Positions 51,996-61,441 of a stretch of DNA of 64,000 nucleotides are shown in pieces. The stretch lies in contig WIAH01000008.1 in the NCBI GenBank assembly GCA_014055525.1, positions 1 to 64,000 on the forward strand, given 5' to 3'. The stretch's first letter is position 1; the number at the start of each line of letters is the position of its first letter. Both the position numbers and the translations under genes were made by a program. The DNA is from Nitrospira sp. CR1.3 (GTDB lineage Bacteria > Nitrospirota > Nitrospiria > Nitrospirales > Nitrospiraceae). Under the pieces are notes generated by a model. The model saw nothing but the letters and a program-made list of their open reading frames with translations. It made no database searches and had not been told where the DNA came from.

Positions 51996-52703
51996 ATGGC
52001 GGAATTCACCCAGCCGGCCGGGGTCCTGTCCGTTACAGATCTCACACCCAACGTTCGCCAGCTGGTTGTCTTGCCGAAGGAGCGGCATGTTTTATTTCAC
52101 CCGGGCCAATGGGTCTCACTCAAGCTACCGGTCGGTCCGAAACCTCCGCTCAACCGCGCCTACTCAATGGCCGCTCCCGTGACAGCCTCGGGCGAACTGA
52201 CACTCGTGTTCGATCGGGTGGTCGGCGGATTAGGATCCGGTTATCTTTTTCAGGTTAAAGCCGGTGATGAAATTCAATTGTCCGGCCCCTATGGAAACTT
52301 CACGCTCCCCGCCCCGCTCGACCGGGAACTCTTGTGTATCGCCCGCTTTACCGGCATGGTTCCGATCCGCTGCATACTGAAGGAATTGTATGCGCAGCGC
52401 CAAACCGGTTCCGTCCTGCTTATCGCGGTGGCTCCGGGGGAAGATGATCTGCTGTTTCATCAGGAATTGTTGACCTTGGCGGTCACCCATCCCGGATTTC
52501 GCTACTTGCCTTTGGTTGCGGCAGCCGGAGAGCAGCAGGCGGTGGATCTCACCCTCTCGATGCTGCGTCCATTAGTGGACAACGCACCTCACAAGATGAT
52601 TCCGATGCTCTGCGGAACGAAAGGGTTTGTGCGGCCCCTGCGGGGTTATTTCGTCGAAGCCGGATACGACCGGAAGGAGATCAAGACGGAAACCTATGAC
52701 TAG
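51996..52703 (+). CDS. Ferredoxin-NADP reductase-like flavoprotein
   Basis: A 235-residue protein. NRAYSMAAP is the FAD-binding RxYS motif; the rest of the first half is a flavodoxin-reductase barrel (FHPGQWVSLKLP). The NAD(P) half begins IARFTGMVPIRCI, where the first Gly of the usual GTGxxP is Phe. Its end overlaps the fdx stop by four bases on the opposite strand. It may reduce the ISC ferredoxin, which the neighbouring gene encodes; the altered motif leaves cofactor choice open. Confidence 0.82.
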   Translation: MAEFTQPAGVLSVTDLTPNVRQLVVLPKERHVLFHPGQWVSLKLPVGPKPPLNRAYSMAAPVTASGELTLVFDRVVGGLGSGYLFQVKAGDEIQLSGPYGNFTLPAPLDRELLCIARFTGMVPIRCILKELYAQRQTGSVLLIAVAPGEDDLLFHQELLTLAVTHPGFRYLPLVAAAGEQQAVDLTLSMLRPLVDNAPHKMIPMLCGTKGFVRPLRGYFVEAGYDRKEIKTETYD

Positions 52704-53116
52704 TGGCCCTCCTTGACCAGATTCTTGTTCACCGCCGGAATTTCAACCACAATATCCTTCGTACCGTTCGGCACACATTGACAGCCTAAGCGTGACTGCA
52801 GCGTCGTCATCGGAGCCTCGTCGAGCTGGTCGAATTCATCGTCCGTCCCCTCGTTACAGCTGTCCAGACCCTGCTTGACGATTACGTGGCAGGTCGAGCA
52901 GGCGCAGACGCCTCCGCACACATGCTCCAATTCCACGCCGTTCCCCATCGCGATATCGAGCAAGCTTCCCGGCAATCCGGTCGGGCCGTATGGAATCTTT
53001 GTGGGATCGACCTGAACCTTCGTGACGGCTCCGCTCGGAGCAATGTACGTGATGCTGTAAGGCTTTTTCGGTAGCTCGACTTCGGCCTTCTCAATATAGG
53101 GATTCGTCCCACCCAT
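52700..53116 (-). CDS. fdx: 2Fe-2S ferredoxin of the ISC system
   Basis: A 138-residue protein. HVCGGVCACSTC is the adrenodoxin-type cluster motif (C-x5-C-x2-C), with the fourth Cys in LGCQCVP. The extra N-terminal 25 residues are Lys-rich. It likely supplies electrons for Fe-S assembly. It is divergent from iscR, sharing a 150-base intergenic region that carries the isc promoter. Confidence 0.92.
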   Translation of the reverse strand: MGGTNPYIEKAEVELPKKPYSITYIAPSGAVTKVQVDPTKIPYGPTGLPGSLLDIAMGNGVELEHVCGGVCACSTCHVIVKQGLDSCNEGTDDEFDQLDEAPMTTLQSRLGCQCVPNGTKDIVVEIPAVNKNLVKEGH

Positions 53117-53175
53117 AGTCCCGGTTCCTTTCCTCGCCTTGTTCTGTGGCTTTCCTGCCCCCTAGAAACCCGCTG

Positions 53176-53205
53176 TTGACAGCCTTGAAACAGGCGTGCT
53201 ATCTT
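53176..53205 (+). promoter_or_regulatory. Candidate sigma-70 promoter of iscR
   Basis: TTGACA (53176-53181) and TATCTT (53200-53205) are 18 bases apart; a start near 53212 is predicted. Confidence 0.65.
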
Positions 53206-53220
53206 TAATCCGACCTATTT

Positions 53221-53247
53221 GATCGGAGATCATTATAGTCTCCGACC
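53221..53247 (+). promoter_or_regulatory. Candidate IscR operator (inverted repeat)
   Basis: GATCGGAGA and TCTCCGACC form 9-base arms with one mismatch, nine bases apart, just after the predicted iscR start site. It could mediate autoregulation by IscR. Confidence 0.5.
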
Positions 53248-53266
53248 CTCTTGATCGGCAATAGCC

Positions 53267-53740
53267 ATGTTGAAGATTTCAAAAAAAGCTGATTATGCCC
53301 TGATGGCGCTTCAGCATATTGCATCGGTCCAGTTCGGCGATATCACGCCGGGCCGCGTGGTCAACACGAAAGAGATTGCGGAAGAATACAACATTCCTCT
53401 GGAACTCCTGGCCAAGGTGCTTCAAACCCTGGCCAAGAACGGGATGATCGAAAGCCACAACGGACCAAAGGGGGGCTACCTGCTCGGACGAAGCGCCGGG
53501 CAAATTACGATTGCGCAGATCCTCGAAAGCATCGAGGGCCCCTTGGGCATTACCGATTGTTCCCATGAAAAAGACGGCGAACTGTGTTTGCAAATGGAGC
53601 ATTGCAACATCCGCACGCCGCTCTTGAAGGTGCAGGATAGCATTTATCAGCTGCTCAATAACATGACGTTGCAGGACATGCTGGGCGGGACACCGCTGAT
53701 TACGATTCAATCCTCTACGGCGCAAGGAGTCGAACGATGA
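53267..53740 (+). CDS. iscR: Rrf2-family Fe-S sensor IscR
   Basis: A 157-residue winged-helix protein. [18 protein letters not shown] is the Rrf2 N-terminus and [12 protein letters not shown] the wing. Cys98, Cys107 and Cys113 fit the three Cys ligands of the 2Fe-2S cluster in IscR. It would repress isc genes when its cluster is loaded. The iscS start codon overlaps its stop by four bases. The palindrome upstream may be its operator. Confidence 0.93.
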   Translation: MLKISKKADYALMALQHIASVQFGDITPGRVVNTKEIAEEYNIPLELLAKVLQTLAKNGMIESHNGPKGGYLLGRSAGQITIAQILESIEGPLGITDCSHEKDGELCLQMEHCNIRTPLLKVQDSIYQLLNNMTLQDMLGGTPLITIQSSTAQGVER

Positions 53741-54954
53741 AGCTTCCGATTTTCCTCGATAACCATTCCACCACCCCCATGGATCCACGGGTGCTGGAGA
53801 CCATGCTCCCCTATTTCGTCGAGAAGTTCGGGAATGCAGCCAGCCGCAACCATGCCTTCGGCTGGGCCGCCGAAGAAGCCGTCGAGAATGCCCGCAAGCA
53901 GATCGCCAAGCTGATCAAGGCGGATCCGAAAGAAATCGTCTTCACCAGCGGCGCCACTGAATCGGATAACCTGGCGATCAAAGGCGTGCTGGAGATGTAC
54001 AAGGAAAAAGGCAACCATATCATCACGTCTTCGACCGAGCACCGCGCCGTGCTCGACACCGCCAAATCGTTAGAGGCCAAGGGCCTGGCAACAGTGACCT
54101 ATCTTACTGTCGACAAGCAAGGCATGGTGAATCCGGAGGACGTTCGGAACGCCATCACTGACAAGACGATCCTGATCTCCGTGATGCTGGCGAACAATGA
54201 AATCGGCACGATTAATCCCGTGCAGGCGATCGGCAAGGTCGCCAAGGAAAAGGGAATTCTCTTCCATTGCGATGCGACTCAAGGCGTCGGCAAAGTCTCC
54301 GTGGATGTGCAAGCCATGGGGATCGATCTGATGTCGTTCTCGGCCCACAAGATCTATGGTCCCAAAGGGGTTGGCGCGCTCTATGTCCGGAAGAAAAATC
54401 CCCGCGTCCGAATCGCCGCGCAAATGGATGGCGGCGGGCACGAGCGCGGCATGCGCTCGGGGACGTTGCCGGTGCCGTTGATCGTCGGGTTCGGCAGAGC
54501 CTGCGAGATTTGCGAGCAGGAGATGGCGACGGAAGCGGCGCGGCTCTCCAAGATGCGAGACCGGCTGCAGACCGACATCATGGCGGCGCTGGAAGAAAGC
54601 TATCTCAACGGCCATCCGACGAATCGTTTGCCCGGCAACTTGAATATTTCTTTCGCCTACGTCGAAGGAGAATCGCTGTTGATGGGGATGAAGGATATCG
54701 CTCTGTCGTCCGGTTCGGCTTGCACTTCGGCTACGCTGGAGCCGTCATACGTGCTGCGCGCGCTGGGCGTAGGGACGGAACTGGCTCATTCATCGATCCG
54801 GTTCGGCCTGGGCCGCTTCAACACAGACGAGGAGATTGACTACACGATTAAGAAGGTTATTGAAGTCGTCACCAAGCTGCGGGAAATGTCCCCGCTCTAT
54901 GAAATGGCGAAGGAAGGCGTGGATTTGAAATCTGTTCAGTGGGCTGCGCACTGA
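53737..54954 (+). CDS. iscS: Cysteine desulfurase IscS
   Basis: A 405-residue PLP enzyme that takes sulfur from cysteine. [14 protein letters not shown] holds the PLP Lys, and SSGSACTSA the mobile-loop Cys that carries persulfide. TSGATESDN and EHRAVLDT fit IscS. It delivers sulfur to IscU, encoded next. Its start overlaps iscR by four bases. The intergenic part to iscU has a CGTGAAGC palindrome. Confidence 0.97.
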   Translation: MKLPIFLDNHSTTPMDPRVLETMLPYFVEKFGNAASRNHAFGWAAEEAVENARKQIAKLIKADPKEIVFTSGATESDNLAIKGVLEMYKEKGNHIITSSTEHRAVLDTAKSLEAKGLATVTYLTVDKQGMVNPEDVRNAITDKTILISVMLANNEIGTINPVQAIGKVAKEKGILFHCDATQGVGKVSVDVQAMGIDLMSFSAHKIYGPKGVGALYVRKKNPRVRIAAQMDGGGHERGMRSGTLPVPLIVGFGRACEICEQEMATEAARLSKMRDRLQTDIMAALEESYLNGHPTNRLPGNLNISFAYVEGESLLMGMKDIALSSGSACTSATLEPSYVLRALGVGTELAHSSIRFGLGRFNTDEEIDYTIKKVIEVVTKLREMSPLYEMAKEGVDLKSVQWAAH

Positions 54955-54956
54955 AC

Positions 54957-55010
54957 GCGTGAAGCCTGAACCGCGCACCACGAACGACGCTTCACGAATG
55001 ACGAGATACT
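54957..55010. repeat. CGTGAAGCG-type palindromic repeat (copy a)
   Basis: The region contains GCGTGAAGC and GCTTCACGAATGACGAGAT, a loose inverted repeat. Related elements lie at 58399-58462 and 63312-63337. Confidence 0.55.
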
Positions 55011-55023
55011 AAGGGAGGTTTCT

Positions 55024-55407
55024 ATGGCCTACAGCGACAAGGTGGTGGATCATTTCAATAATCCCCGCAACATGGGAAGCTTTAAAAAGGACGAGGACGG
55101 CGTCGGAACCGGCATGGTCGGGGCGCCGGAGTGCGGCGACGTCATGAAACTGCAGATCAAGGTGCAGAACGACACGATCGTGGACGCCAAGTTCAAGACG
55201 TTCGGCTGCGGTTCCGCAATCGCCAGCTCGAGCCTGGCCACCGAATGGCTCAAGGGCAAAACCATCGAAGAAGCACAGAAGATCAAGAACACCGACATCG
55301 TGCAGGAACTGAACCTGCCGCCGGTAAAGATTCACTGTTCCGTGTTGGCCGAAGATGCGATCAAAGCGGCCTTGGCCGACTATCAGAAAAAGGCAGACAC
55401 GAAATAA
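55024..55407 (+). CDS. iscU: Fe-S cluster scaffold IscU
   Basis: A 127-residue scaffold. The three cluster Cys are in APECGDVM, FGCGSAIAS and KIHCSVLAED; the LPPVK motif for HscA binding is present in full (LPPVKIHCS). Length is typical. Its function is to build clusters using IscS sulfur. It precedes iscA by 19 bases. Confidence 0.97.
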   Translation: MAYSDKVVDHFNNPRNMGSFKKDEDGVGTGMVGAPECGDVMKLQIKVQNDTIVDAKFKTFGCGSAIASSSLATEWLKGKTIEEAQKIKNTDIVQELNLPPVKIHCSVLAEDAIKAALADYQKKADTK

Positions 55408-55426
55408 CGACACAAAGGAGTCGCCC

Positions 55427-55783
55427 ATGGACGCCACCAGCACAGACGCACAGACCCCGGTCATCACGCTCAGTGACGCGGCGCTGAAGGAAGTGAAGCG
55501 ACTGATCAACGTCCAAGGGATCACCGAAGGCGGTCTTCGCCTCGGCGTCAAGGGGGGCGGATGCTCCGGGTTGAGTTATACGATCAATTTCGACGAGAAG
55601 ATCGGGCAGCACGATCAGGTTTATGACTTCGACGGCGTCAAGGTGATCGTCGACGCAAAAAGCGCGATCTATCTCCAGGGTACGCAGTTGGATTATCAAA
55701 AAGATCTGATGGGCGGCAATTTTAAGTTCGTGAACCCGAACGCCAATAAGACCTGCGGTTGCGGAGAGTCGTTCTCGGCGTAA
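55427..55783 (+). CDS. iscA: A-type Fe-S carrier IscA
   Basis: A 118-residue protein. GGCSGLSY and CGCGESFSA carry the three conserved Cys of A-type carriers. The ATG at 55427 has AAAGGAG upstream and is used instead of the earlier frame extension overlapping iscU. It delivers clusters to target proteins. A strong hairpin follows it. Confidence 0.95.
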   Translation: MDATSTDAQTPVITLSDAALKEVKRLINVQGITEGGLRLGVKGGGCSGLSYTINFDEKIGQHDQVYDFDGVKVIVDAKSAIYLQGTQLDYQKDLMGGNFKFVNPNANKTCGCGESFSA

Positions 55784-55809
55784 CGAACGGCTTCAAGGAC
55801 CGGCTACAC

Positions 55810-55836
55810 AAGGGCATGGCCTGAGGCCATGCCCTT
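55810..55836 (+). terminator. Perfect 12-bp hairpin between iscA and hscB
   Basis: AAGGGCATGGCC (55810-55821) pairs with GGCCATGCCCTT (55825-55836) over a three-base loop. Only a weak T-rich stretch follows, so partial termination or an mRNA-stability element is suggested rather than a full stop. Confidence 0.6.
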
Positions 55837-55857
55837 CTTGTCAGAGCCGACGGCACG

Positions 55858-56574
55858 ATGGACCATCACCACACCCACAGTACGAATCCCCGCGAGCTCC
55901 AGATGGCCCGGAGCATGTGCTGGCACTGCCAGTCCGAGGTGTCGGGCGAATACTTCTGCGAACGCTGCGTCAAGGTGCAGCCGGTCTCGAAAGACCTCGA
56001 CTACTTCACGTGCATGAACCTCCCTCGCCGCCTCACGATCGATCTCCCTCAACTAGAAGCTAAGTTCTACGAACTCAGTCGCGCCTTTCATCCGGACTTT
56101 TACCAGAACAAGAGCGAGGCCGAGCAGGCCATCAGTCTTAACAACGCCGCGACGCTGAACACGGCGTACCGCACGCTCCGCGATCCGATTCAGCGCGCCG
56201 AGTATCTATTGGACTTGGAAGCCGGAGCGGTGAAAGAGATTCGGACTTCGCCTCCGGCGGATCTCTTTGAAGAAATTCTTGAGCTCCAGGACACGCTCAA
56301 CGAGTTTCGGACAGCCGACCGAACATCAGCGGCGGGGCAGGAGCTTCGCGCAAAGCTTCAGGCGGAACAGCGCATCCTGGAGCGACGCAAGCAAGACATG
56401 GAACAGCAGCTCCAGCAGCTCTTCGCCGACTGGGATGCGCTCCAAGACCGAAGTGAAGCGACCAGCCAGGCCCGATCCGAGCGGGACCGCCTGCTGAAGC
56501 AGATGCGCGAGATTCTCTCCAACCGCACCTACGTTAAGAACATCGTCAACGACCTCGTCACGACAATCGGATAG
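55858..56574 (+). CDS. hscB: Co-chaperone HscB with N-terminal zinc-like motif
   Basis: A 238-residue J-domain protein. FHPDF (His78-Pro79-Asp80) is the J-domain signature, which stimulates HscA ATPase. The C-terminal helical part binds IscU. N-terminal residues 21-24 (CWHC) and 34-37 (CERC) form a tetracysteine motif, like the zinc site of eukaryotic HSC20 and unlike E. coli HscB. It precedes hscA by five bases. An alternative start ATG at 55903 would keep the motif. Confidence 0.92.
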   Translation: MDHHHTHSTNPRELQMARSMCWHCQSEVSGEYFCERCVKVQPVSKDLDYFTCMNLPRRLTIDLPQLEAKFYELSRAFHPDFYQNKSEAEQAISLNNAATLNTAYRTLRDPIQRAEYLLDLEAGAVKEIRTSPPADLFEEILELQDTLNEFRTADRTSAAGQELRAKLQAEQRILERRKQDMEQQLQQLFADWDALQDRSEATSQARSERDRLLKQMREILSNRTYVKNIVNDLVTTIG

Positions 56575-56579
56575 TTCCC

Positions 56580-58400
56580 ATGGCTAGAATCGTCGGCATC
56601 GATCTCGGGACCACGAACTCCCTCGTGGCTTACATGGACAAGGGGACCCCTCGCGTCATCGCCGGACGGCACGGGCGGAATATGGTGCCGTCCGTCGTGG
56701 CCATGACCGACAACGGCTTGATCGTCGGCGACCCAGCCAGAGAACACCTGACCCGTAGTCCGGAACGAACGGTCTATTCGGTGAAACGCTTCATGGGGAG
56801 AGGTCTTGCCGACGTGCACAGCGAGCTTGCCTATTTCCCCTACTCGCTCACCGAACAGGGCGGCGTTATCCGCATCAGGCTCGGCGAGAAAACCTATTCT
56901 CCGCCCCAGATCTCGGCCATGATTCTCAAAGAGCTAAAACAGCGCGCGGAAGCCCACCTCGGAGAAAGCATCACGAAAGCCGTCATCACGGTTCCCGCCT
57001 ATTTTAACGACAGCCAGCGGCAGGCAACCAAAGACGCCGGGATGATCGCCGGCCTCGAGGTTCTGCGGATCATCAACGAGCCCACAGCCGCTTCCCTCGC
57101 TTACGGGCTCCAGGAAAAAACACAAGGGACGATCGCCGTGTACGACTTCGGCGGCGGCACATTCGATATCTCCATTCTGAAGCTGAAGAACGGCATCTTT
57201 GAAGTCCTGGCCACGAACGGCGATACGCACCTAGGAGGAGACGACCTGGATCGCCGGCTGGCCGATCTCTTCGTGGACGAAATCCGAAGCGGCTATGGCA
57301 TCGATCTCGGCGGCTATCCCGATCATGTGCAGGCTGTCCGCCTTGAAGCGGAACGGGCGAAGATCCGTTTGTCCGAGACCTTGAAGACGGAGGTCGCGAT
57401 TGAATTGCCGGAAGCCAGGGGGCGATTCACGAGAGAACTGACGCGCGATCAACTGGAGTCAGCGACGATGGACATCATCGAGCGGACGCTGGCTCCTTGC
57501 AGGCTCGCGTTAAGAGACGCAGGGCTGACCCCGGACGGCATTGACGAAGTTGTCCTTGTCGGCGGTTCCACCCGCATGCCGCTGGTTCGCCAGCGCGTCG
57601 AAGCGCTGTTCGGGAAACGGCCGCACTGTCATCTGAATCCCGACGAAGTCGTCGCCCTCGGAGCAGCCGTGCAAGCAGATATCCTCAGCGGCGGGACGAC
57701 GGATATGTTGTTGTTGGACGTGACTCCCCTTTCCCTGGGCATCGAAACGATGGGCGGCGTCATGAGCAACCTCATCCGTCGGAACACGACAATTCCGGCG
57801 AGCGCCAAGGAAATGTTCACGACCTATGTCGACGGCCAGACCGGGGTCGATATTCACATCCTTCAGGGGGAGCGCGAACTCGTCAAAGATAATCGCAGCC
57901 TGGCCAGATTTCGCCTCAAAGTGCCGCCGCTCCCAGCCGGAGTGCCTCGCATCGAGGTCACGTTTCTCATCGACGCCAACGGGATCCTGAACGTGACCGC
58001 CAAGGACATGCGGACAGGCCAGAGTCAGTCCATCGAGGTCAAACCCTCCTATGGCCTCTCTGACGATGAGGTGGAACGGATGATCGAGGACTCGTTCAAG
58101 TTCGCCGCCGAAGATATCAGCGCACGCAAACTGATCGAAGTCCGATTGGATGCCGGCGCGCTGATCTCGACGACTGAGAAGTCACTGGAGGAAGGCGGGC
58201 GCCTCATCCCGCAAAGTGACGTCGACGCGATTCGATCAGCGGTCGCTCAATTGGCCGCCGCCAAAGACGGCAACGACCCCCGGACCATTCGCGCCCGGAT
58301 GGCCGACTTGGAGCAGGCAGCGAAGGAGCTGACCGTGGCAATGGTGAACGATTCTCTTCAGAAGGGACTTCAGGGCAAGAAGGTTTCTCAGATAACGTGA
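56580..58400 (+). CDS. hscA: Hsp70-type chaperone HscA
   Basis: A 606-residue DnaK-like protein. [16 protein letters not shown] is phosphate 1, [14 protein letters not shown] phosphate 2 and [14 protein letters not shown] the adenosine motif. The substrate domain is followed by a short lid. It is specialised for IscU, as shown by its position between hscB and iscX; the C-terminal lid lacks the EEVD-type end, as in HscA. It ends in QGKKVSQIT. Confidence 0.95.
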   Translation: MARIVGIDLGTTNSLVAYMDKGTPRVIAGRHGRNMVPSVVAMTDNGLIVGDPAREHLTRSPERTVYSVKRFMGRGLADVHSELAYFPYSLTEQGGVIRIRLGEKTYSPPQISAMILKELKQRAEAHLGESITKAVITVPAYFNDSQRQATKDAGMIAGLEVLRIINEPTAASLAYGLQEKTQGTIAVYDFGGGTFDISILKLKNGIFEVLATNGDTHLGGDDLDRRLADLFVDEIRSGYGIDLGGYPDHVQAVRLEAERAKIRLSETLKTEVAIELPEARGRFTRELTRDQLESATMDIIERTLAPCRLALRDAGLTPDGIDEVVLVGGSTRMPLVRQRVEALFGKRPHCHLNPDEVVALGAAVQADILSGGTTDMLLLDVTPLSLGIETMGGVMSNLIRRNTTIPASAKEMFTTYVDGQTGVDIHILQGERELVKDNRSLARFRLKVPPLPAGVPRIEVTFLIDANGILNVTAKDMRTGQSQSIEVKPSYGLSDDEVERMIEDSFKFAAEDISARKLIEVRLDAGALISTTEKSLEEGGRLIPQSDVDAIRSAVAQLAAAKDGNDPRTIRARMADLEQAAKELTVAMVNDSLQKGLQGKKVSQIT

Positions 58401-58462
58401 AGCGTTCCTCGTGAAGCGTATCTTACCTGCGCTTCGCGAACGACGAGCGACGAGATACGATG
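58399..58462. repeat. CGTGAAGCG-type palindromic repeat (copy b)
   Basis: CGTGAAGCGTATCT and CGACGAGATACG form an interrupted inverted repeat in the short gap before iscX. Confidence 0.55.
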
Positions 58463-58471
58463 GAGTTCTGA

Positions 58472-58684
58472 ATGGATCTGAAATGGCAGGACGCGGAAGA
58501 TATCGCCATTCGGCTGGTTGAAGAACACCCGGAAACCGATCCTTTAACGGTTCGCTTCACCGACATGCACGCCTGGATCGTCGCCCTTCCCGACTTCAAA
58601 GACGATCCGAAGAAGTCCAACGAAAAGATTCTCGAAACGATTCAAATGGCCTGGCACGAGGAGTATCAGGACTCGAAGTCCTGA
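58472..58684 (+). CDS. iscX: IscX (Fe-S assembly adaptor)
   Basis: A 70-residue acidic protein. WQDAEDIAIRLVEEHPETDPLTVRFTDM is the IscX pattern. IscX binds IscS and adjusts iron delivery or desulfurase activity. It is the last gene of the isc locus, and is convergent with the penicillin-binding-protein gene. Confidence 0.93.
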   Translation: MDLKWQDAEDIAIRLVEEHPETDPLTVRFTDMHAWIVALPDFKDDPKKSNEKILETIQMAWHEEYQDSKS

Positions 58685-58718
58685 CCGTCATGCGACCGCT
58701 CTTGCGACGCAACTATTC

Positions 58719-61109
58719 CTAGTTTCCCTCGGCAATCTGGTCCAACTTGTAAAAGTCAGTCGGGTCCAAGCGTCTTTGAGCCGCCTGCGTCGGTTCGCTG
58801 CCCTTCGTGAAGATTTCCACGCTGCCGGGTTGATCCTCCAACTCACTGTTCAACAGCCCCGTCGACGGATCCACCTTCACGAAGGTGATGCCCTCCGGAA
58901 TGACGAACGGCGCGACCGGCACCTGTTTCAGCGCCTCCTTCATGAAGTTGATCCAGATCGGCAAGGCCGCATGGGCTCCCGACTCGGTTTCACCCAGCGA
59001 ACGGCGGTCGTCGAATCCGACGAAGACTCCCGCGATCAGATTCGGTGTCCCGCCGATAAACCAGGCATTGATGAATTCATTGGTCGTTCCGGTTTTCCCG
59101 GCGATCGGACGCGCGAGAATTTTTGCCGCCTGTCCGGTTCCTTTCTGCACCACGTCTTCCATCATGTTGGTAATCAGGTACGCTGTTTCCTTCGATATGA
59201 CTTCGTGAACCTCTGGCTCTGCGAGTTCCAGCACCTTTTCCTGGTTATCTTTCACAAAAAATATCGCATAGGGCTCGGCCTTGGTTCCTTGATTGAGAAA
59301 GACGCCGTACGCCGCAGTCAACTCCAGCAGACCAACGGATGAGGATCCGAGTCCCAGTGAGAGATCCGCGGCAAGCGGGCTCGTGATCCCGACCTGTTTG
59401 GAAAACTCGATGACCGCCTTGACTCCCACCTTCTCCAGCAATCTCACCGTCGCGAGATTGTGGGACTGAGCCAGCGCCTCTCGAAGACTGACGATGCCGT
59501 GAAATTTCTTTCCGTAGTTCTCCGGTTTCCAGGTTTTCTCTTCCTCTATCTGCTCATAGACCACCGGCGCATCCAGAACGACTGAGGCCGGACTCATGCC
59601 CTGATCGACCGCCGCGGCGTAAATGAGCGGCTTGAACGCCGAACCGGGCTGCCGGTGAGCCTGCACGGCCCGATTATACTCGCTGCGATTAAAATCGTAC
59701 CCTCCCACCATGGCCCGGATCGCGCCTTTTCCCGGCTCCAAAGCGATCAATCCACCCTCGACAATGGGCGTCTGCTCCAGCTGCACCAAGACGGCGTCCT
59801 TCTCAATCTTCTTGACGAGAATTTCGACAACGTCACCGAGCTTGAGTATTTGCTTGAGATTGGGATTGACGACGAAGTCTTTGGTGGTATCAAGCCCCGT
59901 CAGCCGACGCTTAGCCCAGGCCATGTCCTCGAAGCTCAACTTGGCCGAGGTCCCGCCGATCTGCACCAGATAAAAATCCTTGCCGACCTTGACCACAACC
60001 GCCTCCCGATAGTCGCCGGCCTTCAGCGGTTGATCGGTCGATGCGACCGCGGCGGGAGGGGGCATCGACGCGAGGTCCACGGTGCGGAGCGGACCGCGCC
60101 ATCCCTGACGCTTGTCGATTTCACGCAGCCCTGCGGCAAAGGCGGCTTCAGCTGCCCGCTGCATTTCCAAATTCAGCGTCGTCATCACTTTGAGGCCGCC
60201 CTTATAGACCATGGTTTCACCGTACTTCGCGATCAACAACTGGCGGACATATTCCACGAAGTAGGGCGCAACCTGCTCACTACCGGGTCGACGGAAATTC
60301 AACGGTTCCATGGCCGCCTGCTCGCGCTCAGCGCTTGTCAGAAATCCCGCTTCCTCCATCCTGCCGAGCACGTGCTCCTGCCGTTTCTTGGCCCGGTCGT
60401 AGTTCTTGAAGGGGGAAAAGTGATTCGGCGACTTAGGGAGACCGGCAAGGAAGGCCGCCTCCGCGATTGTCAGAGCGGATAAATCTTTTCCGAAATACGA
60501 CTGCGCCGCGGATGCGACCCCATAGGATCCTTGCCCGAAATAAATCTGATTCAAATACAGTTCGAGAATCTGCTCCTTGGTCGAGACCAATTCCATCTTG
60601 TAGGCGAGGACCAGTTCACGGACCTTGCGATCGAAGGTCCGCTCGGAGGAGAGGAACAGCGAGCGGGCCAATTGCTGGGTGATCGTGCTGGCTCCCTCGA
60701 CCTTCCCGCCGCGGCGCAGGTTCGTCCATGCCGCGCGAAGAATGCCGATGTAATCCAGGCCCGGGTGTTCGAAGAACCGGACGTCCTCGACGGCGATCAC
60801 GGCGCGGCGCAAGTGCTCCGGGATATCAGCCAGCGGCGTGAGAATCCTGCGCTCGATGAAAAACTGGCCGATCAATTGACGATCGGCTGAATACACCTGG
60901 GTGACCAGGCTGGGTTGATAATTCTGGAGCTGATTGAGATCGGGCAAGTCCTGCGAGTAATGCCACAGCAGCCCGCCCAGTGCGAGAACGCCGGCGATGC
61001 TCAGCCCGAGAAGGACCAGCAACGCTATCTGCCACCGGCGCCACGGACGCCTGGGCGGCGGCTGGCGAGGAAAATCCGATAGCTGAACCGGTCGATCAAT
61101 CGTTGTCAT
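58719..61109 (-). CDS. mrcA: Class A penicillin-binding protein (PBP1a type)
   Basis: A protein of about 796 residues. A membrane anchor (about 30-50) precedes the glycosyltransferase domain with VEDVRFFEHPGLD (catalytic Glu), GASTITQQLARSLF and ELYLNQIYFGQGSYGV. A linker domain leads to the transpeptidase domain with PGSAFKPLIY (SxxK), SHN (in AQSHNLATV) and AGKTGTTNEF (KTG). It polymerises and cross-links peptidoglycan. ATG 61109 gives a basic N-terminus; an upstream start at 61187 would add 26 residues. It is divergent from typA with a MITE-like repeat between them. Confidence 0.94.
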   Translation of the reverse strand: MTTIDRPVQLSDFPRQPPPRRPWRRWQIALLVLLGLSIAGVLALGGLLWHYSQDLPDLNQLQNYQPSLVTQVYSADRQLIGQFFIERRILTPLADIPEHLRRAVIAVEDVRFFEHPGLDYIGILRAAWTNLRRGGKVEGASTITQQLARSLFLSSERTFDRKVRELVLAYKMELVSTKEQILELYLNQIYFGQGSYGVASAAQSYFGKDLSALTIAEAAFLAGLPKSPNHFSPFKNYDRAKKRQEHVLGRMEEAGFLTSAEREQAAMEPLNFRRPGSEQVAPYFVEYVRQLLIAKYGETMVYKGGLKVMTTLNLEMQRAAEAAFAAGLREIDKRQGWRGPLRTVDLASMPPPAAVASTDQPLKAGDYREAVVVKVGKDFYLVQIGGTSAKLSFEDMAWAKRRLTGLDTTKDFVVNPNLKQILKLGDVVEILVKKIEKDAVLVQLEQTPIVEGGLIALEPGKGAIRAMVGGYDFNRSEYNRAVQAHRQPGSAFKPLIYAAAVDQGMSPASVVLDAPVVYEQIEEEKTWKPENYGKKFHGIVSLREALAQSHNLATVRLLEKVGVKAVIEFSKQVGITSPLAADLSLGLGSSSVGLLELTAAYGVFLNQGTKAEPYAIFFVKDNQEKVLELAEPEVHEVISKETAYLITNMMEDVVQKGTGQAAKILARPIAGKTGTTNEFINAWFIGGTPNLIAGVFVGFDDRRSLGETESGAHAALPIWINFMKEALKQVPVAPFVIPEGITFVKVDPSTGLLNSELEDQPGSVEIFTKGSEPTQAAQRRLDPTDFYKLDQIAEGN

Positions 61110-61284
61110 TGGATTAACGCCTCGTCGGGATCGGTCATCGGCAGGGTTCTTGTCGTCCACCTTACCCCGAGAGGTTTCAAAACTCAAGGAGAGATGCCCT
61201 CGAAGATGCGCTTGTTCCGCCGCTTCCCCTTCGGGTATACTGTCAGTGACGCCTGATGTTTGGGGCGTCTTTTTTTCGCCCTTC

Positions 61285-61404
61285 GGCTGTTGAAAAAGTC
61301 CGCCGGCTGCGTTCTCGCGTCACTCAGTGGCTCAACGTACCGAAAAACGTACGACTCGCCTCTTCGCTCGCTGCGGCCTTGCCGAACGGCCTTTTTGAAC
61401 AGCC
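61285..61404. repeat. MITE-like repeat, copy 3
   Basis: A 120-base element with inverted ends GGCTGTTGAAAAAGTCCG and CGGCCTTTTTGAACAGCC and a central CGTACCGAAAAACGTACG. It lies between the penicillin-binding-protein gene and typA. Confidence 0.85.
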
Positions 61405-61441
61405 TTTATGGATTCTTGGTAGAAGGATACACGCGACCACC

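Noticed and set aside
61256..61441. An N-terminal extension of TypA of 62 codons
   Set aside because: It translates the MITE-like repeat; the family start MSQLRIPHD with the P-loop begins at 61442.
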